NCBI GenBank assembly: GCA_032622095.1
Contig: CP136065.1
Location: 37,978,732 to 38,042,731, forward strand
Length of the DNA stretch: 64,000 nt
Reading direction: 5' to 3'
DNA from: Siphonodentalium dalli
Taxonomy: Eukaryota > Mollusca > Scaphopoda > Gadilida > Siphonodentaliidae
In this document: one piece after another, positions 8,113-17,682 of the stretch
How the letters are laid out: each line of letters opens with the position of its first letter
Numbering within the stretch: the stretch's first letter is position 1
Program-made: the position numbers and the translations under genes
Notes under the pieces: model-generated
Database searches by the model: none
The model's input: only the letters and a program-made list of their open reading frames with translations
Told to the model about the DNA's origin: nothing

Positions 8113-8412
8113 TTTTGTCTTGAGTTTTGTCAGCAAAAAATATTGCGACTGGCTTCTTCGGAGTTGAAGTGTAAAGTGTAGAATTACATCTGCTTTTATA
8201 GCATTTTCATCGCGAATGCTATAAAAGCTATAAAAGCAGGTGTAATTCTACACTTTACACTTCCACTCCGAAGAAGCCAGTCGCAATATTTTTTGCTGAC
8301 AAAACTCAAGACAAAAATGTTTAAGAGAATTAAAAGACCTGTTTCAGACGACGCCGCCAGCGAAGAAGATATTGTTAGAAAAAGACCAAGGCCTGCAGTT
8401 ATTGAAGAGAGC
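8017..8412. repeat. Inverted duplication containing a bidirectional TATA promoter
   Basis: Arms 8017-8205 and 8215-8412 are about 95% identical in inverted orientation, around a 9-base centre. Each arm carries a TATAAAAGC, the same leader, and the same first ~32 codons. The PolB side has an extra tandem TATAAAAGC (8220-8228 and 8229-8237). A hairpin of nearly 200 bp per arm could form. Confidence 0.9.
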
Positions 8413-11400
8413 GATATGGAAACTGATAAGGTAGAAAGTGAAGAGAGCGATATGGAAACTGATGAGGCAGAAAGTGAAGAGAGCGATATGGAAACTGATA
8501 GGGCAGAAAGTGAAGAGAGCGATATGGAAACTGATGAGGCAGAAAGTGAAGAGAGCGATATGGAAACTGATAGGGCAGAAAGTGAAGAAAGTTCTAGTGA
8601 TGGGCAGATTGGACGCGGTCGAAGACAGAATAGAGAAATTGGTGGGAAGAGAAAGAGAAGTCTGGCTAGAGAGCGTGTTGTGTTCAATCCAACAAAATAT
8701 TTCAAAATGGAGCTGAACTCGGAGAAATTTTCCAGAAAATTTAAATCAGCATCACGACAATTTGGTGTGAAATTCGAGAAATTTACAGATCCAATCGAAA
8801 ACATTACAGAGATATTTGAGAAGTTGACAGAAGAATTGAAACAGAAATTTTCAGCAAATGAGAAGACAAGAATCAGAGTTACGATAAATCATCCAGGACT
8901 TGATATGAGCATTTTCATTCCATTCACAAAAGCCAGTGAATTGAATGGTGGGACACTCATGGATAATATTCAAAATGTGGTTCAATCAAATGCAGCCTTT
9001 ACAATTCATGACGGTGCACTCAATTTCGAAATCTTCGTTACAGATATTCCGGAAGGTGGTACACGACACTCACTACATTATGGACCATTTGCAGACAAGA
9101 ACAAGCTGACAAAAGTAAAAAGAAGTATTGTCCGGATTGAAAATGCTGATGATGTTATGTGTATGGCAAGATCTATTGTCGTCGGAATGTGTAAGGCAGA
9201 TAGTGATGGATCTGCGTGCTGGTCAAAGATATGGAAAAGAATAAGACAATCAATATACACAGCACAAACAGATGCAGCAAAAAATCTACTCAACCGTGCT
9301 GGCATTCCACACGATACAGTTTGCAGTATCAATGAGTTCCACAAGATTCAAGAAATATTGTATCCAGAATATGTTGTGAAAATTCACAATGAATTTGCTG
9401 GCGCTGGATTTCTATTTGAACCTGCAGAAATGTGTTCGGATAGCAAATGTGTACACATCTACTACAACAACAATCACTTCGACACCATAACATCAATCAA
9501 AGGATTTCTAGGCACCAGCTACTACTGCGAATTCTGCGACATTGGATTCCATATGCGTGGCGATCATCGATGCAGATTTGTTTGTGCATGCTGGTCATTG
9601 ACACAGTGTAATTTCACAAATTGGGTGAAGTGTAGAACGTGTCGACGATCATTCAGAAGTAAATCATGTTTCGACAACCATTTGAAGACGGAAGGAAAAC
9701 AGAAAAGAAAAATATGTGATTTGGTTCAACTATGCAACAATTGTGATGAAGAAATTCTCATCAATAAATCAAGCAGACATATATGTGCGGGGTTGAAGAA
9801 ATGCAAACATTGCAAAGAAATCGTTGAAGCAGATCACAGGTGCTACATTCCAAAATATGAATCACCGGAAAAGAAACCTGCAAAGATTCCATATGTATTC
9901 TTTGACTTTGAATGCAGACAAGACACAGGTGTTCATATTCCAAACTTCTGTGTTGCACATACCGCTTGTGGAGATTGCATGTGCAAACCAATCGAAGAAA
10001 AATGTGAAACATGCGGACCGGATTCCAGAGAATTTGTATTCAAGGGTGACAACGTTTTAACAGACTTCACAAACTGGTTATTCCACCAAGATCACAAAGG
10101 ATGTGTTGCAATAGCACATAATGCTCAGGGATACGATGCACAGTTTCTACTTCAAGCACTCATACAAAGTGGAATTCATAAACCAGAACTGATCATGAAT
10201 GGAAACAAGATTCTCAGTTTAAAATGCAACAGCATGAAAGTTATTGATTCTCTGAGTTTTCTGATGATGCCGCTTTCAAAGTTTCCACAAACTTTTCAGC
10301 TGAATGAGATGGCGAAAGGACACTTTCCACATTGGGCGAATTCACCAAAGTTTCAAAATTACATTGGACATTACTTGGCTTCTGATTACTACAAACCAGA
10401 CATGATGAGCGTGGAAAATCGAGAGAAATTCTTTGAATGGTACAATGAGAAAATAGAAAATTACGTGATATTCAACTTCCAAGAAGAGATGGAGAAGTAC
10501 TGCAAATCAGACGTGGATATTCTTCGCCGTGGATGTGGAAAATTCAGGAAATACATATTGGAAACAGAACAGATTGACCCGTTCATTGAGTCAATAACAT
10601 TGGCGCAAGTTTGCAATTTGGCATGGAGGAAGAATTCAATGCCAGAGAAAACAATTGGAATCATTCCAGATGGTGGATACCCATGTGCTAAAAACTATTC
10701 CATGAAAGCGATACGTTGGCTTCAACATATATCATTGTCACGTATGATAACAATCAAGCATGCTTTGAATGGAGGAGAAATCAAGATTGGTGGACACTAC
10801 GTCGATGGATATGAGGAAGCCACAAGAACAGTTTTTGAGATGAATGGATGTCTGTTTCATGGATGTCCAAAATGTTACAACAACAGACAATACAAGAATC
10901 CCTATACGATGCTCACCATGGAAGAATTATATACAAGAACTCAACAGAAGAAAGATGAACTGGAAAGTCTTGGTTACAGAGTTGAATCAATTTGGGGGCA
11001 TCAGATCGACGAAAGAATGAAATCCGATGTGAAATTCAAACAACAAATGGAATCTTTCTACAAACATCGAGACCCCATTTTGCCAAGAGAAGCATTGTTT
11101 GGTGGACGTACAAATGCCATCAAATTGTACGAGGAAATTGATCAAGATTCCACAAAAGAAATCAAGTTCATCGATGTGTGTTCGTTGTATCCATTTTGCA
11201 ACAAATATAAATTCTACCCTGTTGGACATCCAGAAATTTTGAGCCAAGAGCAGATCGATCAAGAACACATTAGAGACTATGCGGGGCTTGTTAAATGTAC
11301 AATTTTACCACCATCGAAATTGTATATTCCAGTTCTACCGATTCATTGTAACAAGAAAATGGTTTTTACTCTGTGCAACACTTGTGCCATCAATGAGAAC

Positions 11401-12426
11401 GAGGCATGTAACCATTCAGAAGAAGATCGAGCTATAACCGGAGTGTGGACCACGCCAGAATTATTCAAAGCAATGGATGTTGGCTACAAAATACTTGATG
11501 TGTACCAAATTTGGCATTGGACAGATTGGACAGATGAAATATACAAATCCTATATCGACAAACATCTAAAGATCAAACAGGAATGTAGTGGTTATCCATT
11601 TGGTGTTGAGACAGAAGAACAGAAGCAAAAGTTTGTACAGGATTATTATGCAGCTGAGGGTATAAAATTGGAGAACATCGAGAAGAATCCAGGAAAACGC
11701 CAAATATCTAAAATTATGATTAATTGTATATGGGGTAAGAATGCACAAAGAAATCTTATGTCAAAAACAGAGTATGTGGATAAACCATCACGTTATTTTG
11801 AATTGCTTACTAGTAACAATATAATTGTTCAAAATGTTACACTTCTTGATGGTGACAAATTCATTCTGGTAAATTATGTTGATATTTTAGATAATATTGA
11901 ACCTCATCATTCAGCAAATGTTGTTGTTGCTTCTTTTGTTACAGCGTATGCAAGATTACAATTGTATAAAGTTTTTAAAAAACTTGGAGATAGAGTGCTG
12001 TATTTTGATACAGACAGCTGTATGTATGTCAGTGATCCATCAAAGAAGAACATCAAAACTATCGAAGGAAGATTGGGGAAATGGAGCGACGAACATCCAG
12101 ATGCAAAGTTTGTCAAATTTGTTGGACTTGGGCCAAAGAAATACGGATATGAATACATCAAAGATGGGAGAAGATACACCAAATGTAAGGTAAAAGGTAT
12201 CACTCTTGATTACAGCACAAGTCAAAAAGTTAATTTTGAAACAATGGTACAATGTGTTAATGATCGTGAAAATTTCAAAACTGTTGTTCAGTATCCTTCC
12301 AGAATTAAAAGACAAAAGGACCATCAACTAATTAGTGAGTGTCAAACCAAAACTTTCAGATCGGTGTACACAAAACGAAAACTCGTCAATGGTATTCATA
12401 CATATCCATACGGATGGAGATGTTGA
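8317..12426 (+). CDS. polB: Protein-primed type family B DNA polymerase (1,369 aa)
   Basis: This is the replicative polymerase of the Polinton. The 3'-5' exonuclease motifs are FFDFECR (~residue 525), AHNAQGYDAQF (~605) and YCKSDVDIL (~730). The polymerase motifs are A (DVCSLYP, ~953), B (KIMINCIWGKNAQR, ~1130) and C (YFDTDS, ~1229). Between the N-terminus and the exonuclease lies a Cys/His-rich segment (~residues 400-505) with several CxxC pairs, and a HGCPKC motif sits near 850; both are usual in Polinton polymerases. The N-terminus has ~32 residues shared with the zinc-knuckle gene, then five 12-residue acidic repeats (ESDMETD...). The start is ATG 8317; eight further in-frame upstream codons have no ATG. 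Tandem TATA boxes lie 80 bases upstream. The frame is intact. Confidence 0.96.
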   Translation: MFKRIKRPVSDDAASEEDIVRKRPRPAVIEESDMETDKVESEESDMETDEAESEESDMETDRAESEESDMETDEAESEESDMETDRAESEESSSDGQIGRGRRQNREIGGKRKRSLARERVVFNPTKYFKMELNSEKFSRKFKSASRQFGVKFEKFTDPIENITEIFEKLTEELKQKFSANEKTRIRVTINHPGLDMSIFIPFTKASELNGGTLMDNIQNVVQSNAAFTIHDGALNFEIFVTDIPEGGTRHSLHYGPFADKNKLTKVKRSIVRIENADDVMCMARSIVVGMCKADSDGSACWSKIWKRIRQSIYTAQTDAAKNLLNRAGIPHDTVCSINEFHKIQEILYPEYVVKIHNEFAGAGFLFEPAEMCSDSKCVHIYYNNNHFDTITSIKGFLGTSYYCEFCDIGFHMRGDHRCRFVCACWSLTQCNFTNWVKCRTCRRSFRSKSCFDNHLKTEGKQKRKICDLVQLCNNCDEEILINKSSRHICAGLKKCKHCKEIVEADHRCYIPKYESPEKKPAKIPYVFFDFECRQDTGVHIPNFCVAHTACGDCMCKPIEEKCETCGPDSREFVFKGDNVLTDFTNWLFHQDHKGCVAIAHNAQGYDAQFLLQALIQSGIHKPELIMNGNKILSLKCNSMKVIDSLSFLMMPLSKFPQTFQLNEMAKGHFPHWANSPKFQNYIGHYLASDYYKPDMMSVENREKFFEWYNEKIENYVIFNFQEEMEKYCKSDVDILRRGCGKFRKYILETEQIDPFIESITLAQVCNLAWRKNSMPEKTIGIIPDGGYPCAKNYSMKAIRWLQHISLSRMITIKHALNGGEIKIGGHYVDGYEEATRTVFEMNGCLFHGCPKCYNNRQYKNPYTMLTMEELYTRTQQKKDELESLGYRVESIWGHQIDERMKSDVKFKQQMESFYKHRDPILPREALFGGRTNAIKLYEEIDQDSTKEIKFIDVCSLYPFCNKYKFYPVGHPEILSQEQIDQEHIRDYAGLVKCTILPPSKLYIPVLPIHCNKKMVFTLCNTCAINENEACNHSEEDRAITGVWTTPELFKAMDVGYKILDVYQIWHWTDWTDEIYKSYIDKHLKIKQECSGYPFGVETEEQKQKFVQDYYAAEGIKLENIEKNPGKRQISKIMINCIWGKNAQRNLMSKTEYVDKPSRYFELLTSNNIIVQNVTLLDGDKFILVNYVDILDNIEPHHSANVVVASFVTAYARLQLYKVFKKLGDRVLYFDTDSCMYVSDPSKKNIKTIEGRLGKWSDEHPDAKFVKFVGLGPKKYGYEYIKDGRRYTKCKVKGITLDYSTSQKVNFETMVQCVNDRENFKTVVQYPSRIKRQKDHQLISECQTKTFRSVYTKRKLVNGIHTYPYGWRC
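8405..8592 (+). repeat. Five 36-bp repeats encoding an acidic tract in PolB
   Basis: The units encode GluSerAspMetGluThrAsp followed by a variable Lys/Glu/Arg, Val/Ala and GluSerGlu. Alternating Glu-Ala and Arg-Ala units suggest that a two-unit block was duplicated. Confidence 0.9.
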
Positions 12427-13033
12427 GTCATTTCATGTCAAGATGTTGGCAGGAGTAGTACCTCCAGAAATTGCTGAGAAGATTTATGGATATTTGGTGG
12501 CACAGTCAACGCTTATTCCAGAGATAAAGAAGGAATTACAAGAAGTCTGGTTTGAAAGAGAAAAGAAAGCAATACTACGATGCTGTGATGTCGGCGAATG
12601 TTTACAGAGATTGGCCTATCTTGAGTCAAGTATATCTTCTCATTTCTCTCAAAAATATATTGAATCATTTATTAAATTCAAAACATTTTTTCTCATTGAA
12701 AAAATATCTGATTTTTGGATATTTGGTGGTGATCAACACCATTTAGATTTAGGAACTTTTGATGAACATGACTATATTCATTATACAAAGTATGAAGATC
12801 ATTTTCCTCTTGCTGGGGAAACTTTTGAATCAGTTCCTAGGATCTATGGGTATTTGTTAACAAAAGAAATGTCAACATATGCAAAAATTCAAAACATTTT
12901 GGGGGATGATTTTTTTATTTACAGAACAAAGTACAGAAGAATAGAAGACTATAATAATTGGATTATTGAAATGTATGGAAATATTTACAGCTTTGGAGAT
13001 TTCTCTTTAAGAACTAAATTCACACGTCGTTAA
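12389..13033 (+). CDS. Unknown Polinton protein (214 aa)
   Basis: I do not recognise a domain. It is a mixed, fairly hydrophobic and aromatic-rich protein without clear membrane helices, containing two IYGYL repeats (about residues 30 and 157). ATG 12389 overlaps the PolB 3' end by 38 bases. A second ATG at 12443, just past the PolB stop (196 aa), is equally possible. Its position between PolB and the packaging ATPase, and its intact frame, suggest a real late-type gene. Confidence 0.65.
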   Translation: MVFIHIHTDGDVESFHVKMLAGVVPPEIAEKIYGYLVAQSTLIPEIKKELQEVWFEREKKAILRCCDVGECLQRLAYLESSISSHFSQKYIESFIKFKTFFLIEKISDFWIFGGDQHHLDLGTFDEHDYIHYTKYEDHFPLAGETFESVPRIYGYLLTKEMSTYAKIQNILGDDFFIYRTKYRRIEDYNNWIIEMYGNIYSFGDFSLRTKFTRR

Positions 13034-13066
13034 GTTCACTCTCTGATTAGACATCAAAGTGACAAC

Positions 13067-13717
13067 ATGGAAGAATCTTTACTTTTCCAACATCCGTGTA
13101 ATTTCTTTATCAGCGGACCTAGTGGATCAGGTAAAACAGAATTTGTTAAAAAAGTTATTGAATTTAAACACGATTTATTCCAAACACCACCAAAGAAAAT
13201 AGTTTGGTGTTACAAAGAATGGCAAGACACATACAATCGTATAAAAGAAATTGATAACGTTGAGTTTATCGATGGTATTCCAGACGATGATGAGGAAATT
13301 GTATCAGATAAATCATTTCCTCATCTTGTTGTTTTCGATGACATGATGGGGGAACAAGATGAAGACAAAATAATGCTTTGGTTTACTAGAAAAGGTCATC
13401 ATCGAAACGCTTCAATAATTTACATTAATCAAAACATGTTCCAAAAATCAAAAAGTAGCAGAACTATAAGTTTGAATGCACACTACATGGTTTTATTTCA
13501 AAGCGTTCGAGATAAAAATCAAATAAAAGTTTTGGCTCATCAAATGCAAACCAATCATTTGAAACAAGCATACGAAGATGCAACTTCAATAAATCATGGA
13601 TATATTTTAGTAGATTTTCATCCTAGAACAGAAAATTATTTGCGAATTAGAACTGATATTTTCCATAAATGGTTGACAGCTAATGACCGAGGTCCTGTCA
13701 TTTATTCAAAAGTATAA
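13067..13717 (+). CDS. FtsK/HerA-type genome-packaging ATPase (216 aa)
   Basis: It is predicted to pump the element's DNA into capsids. Walker A is GPSGSGKT (residues 17-24). Walker B is HLVVFDDMM with the acidic pair at 91-92. A polar INQN motif near residue 125 fits the sensor position of this ATPase family. The length is typical for Polinton and adintovirus-like packaging ATPases. The ATG at 13067 lies 33 bases after the preceding gene and the frame is intact. Confidence 0.93.
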   Translation: MEESLLFQHPCNFFISGPSGSGKTEFVKKVIEFKHDLFQTPPKKIVWCYKEWQDTYNRIKEIDNVEFIDGIPDDDEEIVSDKSFPHLVVFDDMMGEQDEDKIMLWFTRKGHHRNASIIYINQNMFQKSKSSRTISLNAHYMVLFQSVRDKNQIKVLAHQMQTNHLKQAYEDATSINHGYILVDFHPRTENYLRIRTDIFHKWLTANDRGPVIYSKV

Positions 13718-13751
13718 ATTCAGTTGTTGTTACTTTTTTCATTTTAGAACC

Positions 13752-14327
13752 ATGTCGTCCACCGAGATGTTTAGTCATGATGAACTGTCACAAATTATAA
13801 ATTTCTTCACTTTTGCAGCTGAATTATTTCTTGAACATGATTGGAAATTACCATCACAGACAAAAAAGTTTTTTCAGAGAAATAAAAATGTTCTTAAAAA
13901 AATCTCTGATCGATCAACTGATATGGAAACAAAACGCAAATTAATTTTACAACGAGGTGGTAGTGGGTTCCTTGGGGGAGTTTTAATTAGAAGTCTTTTG
14001 AAAAATTCATTTGAACAAACTGGTAGACAATCTAAAAGTAAATCAAAGGTTTCTCCAAAACGTTCAAAGATTACACTGATGCAAACACAACAAAGGGGTA
14101 ATCAAAAAGAATCTAAACGTAAAACAAAGCTTTCTCTAAATCATTCAAAGTTTACACCGATGCAAACTCAACAAAATCAACATTCTAAATTTACACCTAT
14201 ACCTTCTCAACATCAACCGTTACAAAAAAAACCAGTTATTGATCTTGAATTTTCTAAATTTATGCCGTTGTCTGATCCATCGAAATCGGCATTCGAAGCT
14301 TCAGAATGGTTCAATCAGAAAAGATAA
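13752..14327 (+). CDS. Virion-type protein with QRGG motif and SKxTPMQTQQ repeats (191 aa)
   Basis: A helical N-terminus (residues 1-70) leads to LQRGG and then a hydrophobic GFLGGVLIRSLL segment. A basic tail follows with four degenerate repeats built on S-K-[FI]-[TM]-[PL]. The Gly-Gly motif resembles the cleavage sites used by adenovirus-type proteases. The region before and through the motif parallels the next gene (14384), so the two look like diverged paralogues. A role as a cleaved minor virion or membrane-acting protein is my inference. The ATG at 13752 is preferred because the upstream in-frame codons overlap the ATPase gene end. Confidence 0.72.
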   Translation: MSSTEMFSHDELSQIINFFTFAAELFLEHDWKLPSQTKKFFQRNKNVLKKISDRSTDMETKRKLILQRGGSGFLGGVLIRSLLKNSFEQTGRQSKSKSKVSPKRSKITLMQTQQRGNQKESKRKTKLSLNHSKFTPMQTQQNQHSKFTPIPSQHQPLQKKPVIDLEFSKFMPLSDPSKSAFEASEWFNQKR

Positions 14328-14383
14328 AAGATGAAACATATAATTTTTCTGCTCATTTTGAGACAACTACTTAGACTGTGAAG

Positions 14384-14746
14384 ATGCCTTCAAAAACTAA
14401 GAGCCGGAAAGTACCGCTGATAAAAAAATATGGGGAGTTGATTGTTGCAATGAGTAAAGTTCCATCTGCATATAAAAAGAAAATGATCAACGATGCTCCG
14501 AAACAAGTGATGGATTGCATTTCAGAATGTTGTCAAAATCTTTTAAAAGGTAATGTAAAACTGAATGAAGCTCAGAACCGCAAGTTACATTCGAAGCGTA
14601 AACATATCAGATATCTTGCAGACATGAACAAACCTTTACAACAAAAGAAGAAAATTTTGAATCAAAAAGGTGGCTTTTTACCATTATTATTTCTTGCTCC
14701 ATTGATTAGCAAAACATTAGGTGCAGTTGTTAAAAATATTTTGTAA
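14384..14746 (+). CDS. Virion-type protein with QKGG motif and hydrophobic tail (120 aa)
   Basis: A basic helical body precedes LNQKGG, followed by the hydrophobic FLPLLFLAPLI and a short C-terminus. The last Lys-rich helix plus Gln-Lys/Arg-Gly-Gly plus hydrophobic segment matches the architecture of the upstream gene. Proteins of this kind recur in Polintons beside the integrase. I infer a small minor capsid or membrane-active protein processed by the element's protease. The start is ATG 14384. Confidence 0.75.
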   Translation: MPSKTKSRKVPLIKKYGELIVAMSKVPSAYKKKMINDAPKQVMDCISECCQNLLKGNVKLNEAQNRKLHSKRKHIRYLADMNKPLQQKKKILNQKGGFLPLLFLAPLISKTLGAVVKNIL

Positions 14747-14766
14747 AAACTAAATTTCAAATAAAT

Positions 14767-15479
14767 ATGAAGAAAATGGTTATTGTACCATTCAGAATGT
14801 TGGAAGATTTCAAACAATGGAAAATGTCAGAAATGAATAAACCTCAATTACCTCCTGATCCTGCAATTTCAAATGTTTCAGATTCTTACAAAGAATTGAA
14901 ATATGATAAAAATATTTCTGAATCAGAAAAGTCACAGTTATTTGGAGAAAATTTGTACAAATTGAAAACTTCAGAAAAATCTTTAAATTCAAAATTCAGT
15001 TTACCTGAACAAAAGTTATCTGAAAACTTTGGGAACATGAGTGAACATATATTGGAAAGTGTTCCATCTAAACTTCGTGGTAAAGCACAACAAATTTTAA
15101 CATTGTTGTCAACTAATCCTAAACTTAGATGGATGATCGTGGACAATTAATTTATGGAACAGAAACAGTTACTGGATCAAATATAATTGATTTGATAAAC
15201 GATGTTGTTCGTCACCGAAAAGATTTTGACCCAGTTGGTTATGAAACATTCCTACGTGGATTGGGGGAACTTAATGTACCACAAGATTATGTAGGTAACA
15301 GGAATCGATGGTTGTGGATACAAAGACATTTAAAAGGTCACACTGGTGATGAGTTTCATACACCTCATGCAACTCCTAGCAGTGGCAAGTCAAGAAAACG
15401 TTCAGTTGATATTTTCACACCTCAAAGTTTTCCTAAAACCAGAAAATCTATTTTGAAAGAATGGTCCCCACTTACATAA
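14767..15479 (+). pseudogene. Split late gene: two overlapping frames, probably one protein
   Basis: Frame one (14767-15150, 127 aa) is Lys/Ser/Glu-rich and ends with a helical segment (residues ~100-122). Frame two (15129-15479, 116 aa) carries a conserved-looking block with GSNIIDLINDVV followed by NVPQDYVGN and a Trp-rich stretch. In Polintons I know these parts as consecutive pieces of one protein. The frames overlap by 22 bases around 15129-15150, so I infer a one-base indel near 15130. The second frame ends in a basic tail containing SILKEW and overlaps the integrase start by 19 bases. Two separate genes, or programmed frameshifting, cannot be excluded. Confidence 0.65.
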
Positions 15480-16555
15480 AATTTGACAAACTTCTAACTG
15501 AAATTTACTACAATCCAAAAGAAGTTGGTGGTTTCAGTGGAGCAAATCAACTTTTTTTAAATGCGAAAGAAACAAATAACAAAATTAAACTTTCAGATGT
15601 TAAAAAATGGTTACAATGGCAAAAAACATATACTTTGCACAAACCAATTGTTCGGAAATTTCGCAGACGTAAAACTATTGTTGCAGGAATTGATATTCAG
15701 TGGCAAGCTGATTTGGCAGATTTGCAAACTTTGCAAAAGCACAATGACAATTACAGATATTTACTTTGTGTTATTGATGTGTTCTCAAAATTTGCATGGG
15801 TTGAAAAAATTAAAGACAAAACTGTTAAAACTTTAGTTAAAACATTTCAGAAAATTCTCAAATCATCAAAACGAAAACCAGTTTCATTTCAATCTGACAA
15901 AGGTTCCGAATTCAAAAATAAATTATTTTTACAATTTTTGAAATCTAAGAAAATTCATTTTTTCACAACAGAGAATCCAGAGACAAAAGCAAGTATAGTT
16001 GAACGTTTTCAACGGACATTGAAAACAAAGATGTGGAAATATTTTACACATAATCAAACTTTGAAATACAATGATGTTTTGCACGATTTTGTGAATTCTT
16101 ACAACAAAAGTTTTCATAGAAGTATTAAGATGGCACCAGTTTTAGTAACTCGAGAAAATGAAATTGAAGTTTCCAGAAATCTTTATGGAAAGTTAAAAAC
16201 GAAAAAAGATAAGATCTTGAAAGTTGGAGATTTTGTTAGAATAAATAAAACAAAGAGAACTTTTGATAAAGGATATCTTCCAAATTGGACAAAAGAAATT
16301 TTCAAAATTAGTAGGGTTTGTAAAAGTACACCATTAACTTACAAATTAGTAGATTTAGATGGTGAAAACATCGCAGGATCATTTTATGGTAAAGAAATTC
16401 AACATATAAAAGATAATAAAGTTTACGAAATTGAATCAGTTGTTGGTAAACGTTCAAGAAAAGTTGCTGGTAAATCAGTTAGAGAAATTAAAGTTCATTG
16501 GGCTGGTTATCCTAACAAATTTGACAGTTGGATTCCTGCCACAAATTTGGAATAA
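15461..16555 (+). CDS. DDE integrase with C-terminal chromodomain (364 aa)
   Basis: A retrovirus-type integrase that inserts the element. The catalytic triad is Asp84 (in WQADLADL), Asp146 (in SDKGSEF) and Glu181 (in SIVERFQRTLK). The D to E spacing is exactly 35, the D,D35E signature. A basic SH3-like linker (~residues 240-310) is followed by a chromodomain (~318-364) with YEIESVVGKR and WAGYPNKFDSW, which may steer insertion to modified histones. The ATG at 15461 overlaps the previous frame by 19 bases. The frame is intact. Confidence 0.96.
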   Translation: MVPTYIKFDKLLTEIYYNPKEVGGFSGANQLFLNAKETNNKIKLSDVKKWLQWQKTYTLHKPIVRKFRRRKTIVAGIDIQWQADLADLQTLQKHNDNYRYLLCVIDVFSKFAWVEKIKDKTVKTLVKTFQKILKSSKRKPVSFQSDKGSEFKNKLFLQFLKSKKIHFFTTENPETKASIVERFQRTLKTKMWKYFTHNQTLKYNDVLHDFVNSYNKSFHRSIKMAPVLVTRENEIEVSRNLYGKLKTKKDKILKVGDFVRINKTKRTFDKGYLPNWTKEIFKISRVCKSTPLTYKLVDLDGENIAGSFYGKEIQHIKDNKVYEIESVVGKRSRKVAGKSVREIKVHWAGYPNKFDSWIPATNLE

Positions 16556-16565
16556 AACTTTTAAC

Positions 16566-16829
16566 ATGGCTCAAAATGGTTCAGTTGATCTGGATGTTCC
16601 ATCACAATTTCAAATCTGTGGAGAAAAAATTGCAAAAAATCAAGTAACATATTTTACACAAATTATTATAATTGTTGGTATAATCGCTACAGCAATTGTT
16701 CATTTAAGTTTACAAAGTGAAAATAACGAACTGTGGTTAATTTTACTCAGTAGTTCTTTGGGATACATTTTACCAACACCGCGTTTGAAATATTTGAAAA
16801 ATCAGTCGACAGAAATTTTGAAAGTATGA
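16566..16829 (+). CDS. Small membrane protein with two transmembrane segments (87 aa)
   Basis: Residues ~31-50 (IIIIVGIIATAIV core) and ~56-70 (LWLILLSSSLGYIL) are hydrophobic enough to span a membrane as a hairpin. No signal-peptide pattern is evident. The ATG at 16566 lies 10 bases after the integrase stop, and the stop overlaps the next ATG by four bases (ATGA), which suggests a compact transcription unit. Small hydrophobic proteins occur at this position in related elements. The function is unknown. Confidence 0.75.
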   Translation: MAQNGSVDLDVPSQFQICGEKIAKNQVTYFTQIIIIVGIIATAIVHLSLQSENNELWLILLSSSLGYILPTPRLKYLKNQSTEILKV

Positions 16830-17677
16830 ATTCTTTCTACATTACAATTCCGAGCGACAGTTCAATGGTAATGTATCCAAACAATACTCAATGTTGTTTT
16901 ACTGTACAATTACCAAAACCAATTCAAATTGATAAAGAAAAATGGGAAGTTGCATTAGTCGAACTGATAACACCTTCAGAAACATACAATGTTACAGGGG
17001 ATTCGTGTAAATTCAATTTGATTACAACTGATGCAATAATACTGTCTGTTCTTCAAAATCGTTTTGAAGAAAAGATATTTACGAGACCTGATGGCGTTCG
17101 TGCAATTGAAATACAGATACGCGAAGGTTCGTATACCTCTGCGACAGATTTACTTGATACAATGCAAGATGTAATTGATGAAACACTTGGAGAAGCAATG
17201 CAAAACGAATACGGATTTCACATCAAGTACTCAAAAGTTACAAAACGTGTGAAAATTATTCGCAAGAGTTTAAGTATCCCAAAACTAGGAATTGAATTAC
17301 CACAATGTCTTTTGCACAAGTTGGGTTACAAAACTGAAAACGCTTCTGAAGATTTTTATTCAAATAGTAGATTTCCGTTTGGTGTAGATTTGTTTGTTGT
17401 TCATAATCAAATGTTTGTTTATTCTGATATTGCCGATTTCACAATTGTTGGAAATGTTGAAGTACAAATTTTACGAGTTGTTTCTTTCAGAATTAAAAGA
17501 GATATCGACGGATTACATGTAAAACATGAATTTTTAAATTTACATTATGTTCCAGTTTCAAAGTCATACTTTGACAAAATTAGTGTAAATATAAGTGGCG
17601 ACACAGGAGAATCAATTCAGTTTATTGGTGGTAAGTCTTTGGCGAAGCTGCATTTCAGAAAACGAGAGGAGTTCTAA
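16826..17677 (+). CDS. Penton-type minor capsid protein (283 aa)
   Basis: It matches the single-jelly-roll minor capsid (penton) protein of Polintons, which forms capsid vertices. The evidence is the length, a beta-rich pattern throughout, an N-terminus beginning MNSFYITIPSDSS, a central LGIELPQCLLHKLGY segment, and position just upstream of the basic protein and the major capsid gene. No catalytic motif is expected. The frame is intact. The start overlaps the membrane-protein stop by four bases. Confidence 0.82.
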   Translation: MNSFYITIPSDSSMVMYPNNTQCCFTVQLPKPIQIDKEKWEVALVELITPSETYNVTGDSCKFNLITTDAIILSVLQNRFEEKIFTRPDGVRAIEIQIREGSYTSATDLLDTMQDVIDETLGEAMQNEYGFHIKYSKVTKRVKIIRKSLSIPKLGIELPQCLLHKLGYKTENASEDFYSNSRFPFGVDLFVVHNQMFVYSDIADFTIVGNVEVQILRVVSFRIKRDIDGLHVKHEFLNLHYVPVSKSYFDKISVNISGDTGESIQFIGGKSLAKLHFRKREEF

Positions 17678-17682
17678 AAACA

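Noticed and set aside
8196-8804. A 202-codon minus-strand frame rich in Leu/Ser
   Set aside because: Antisense to the acidic repeats and N-terminus of PolB; the open frame follows from the repeat composition.
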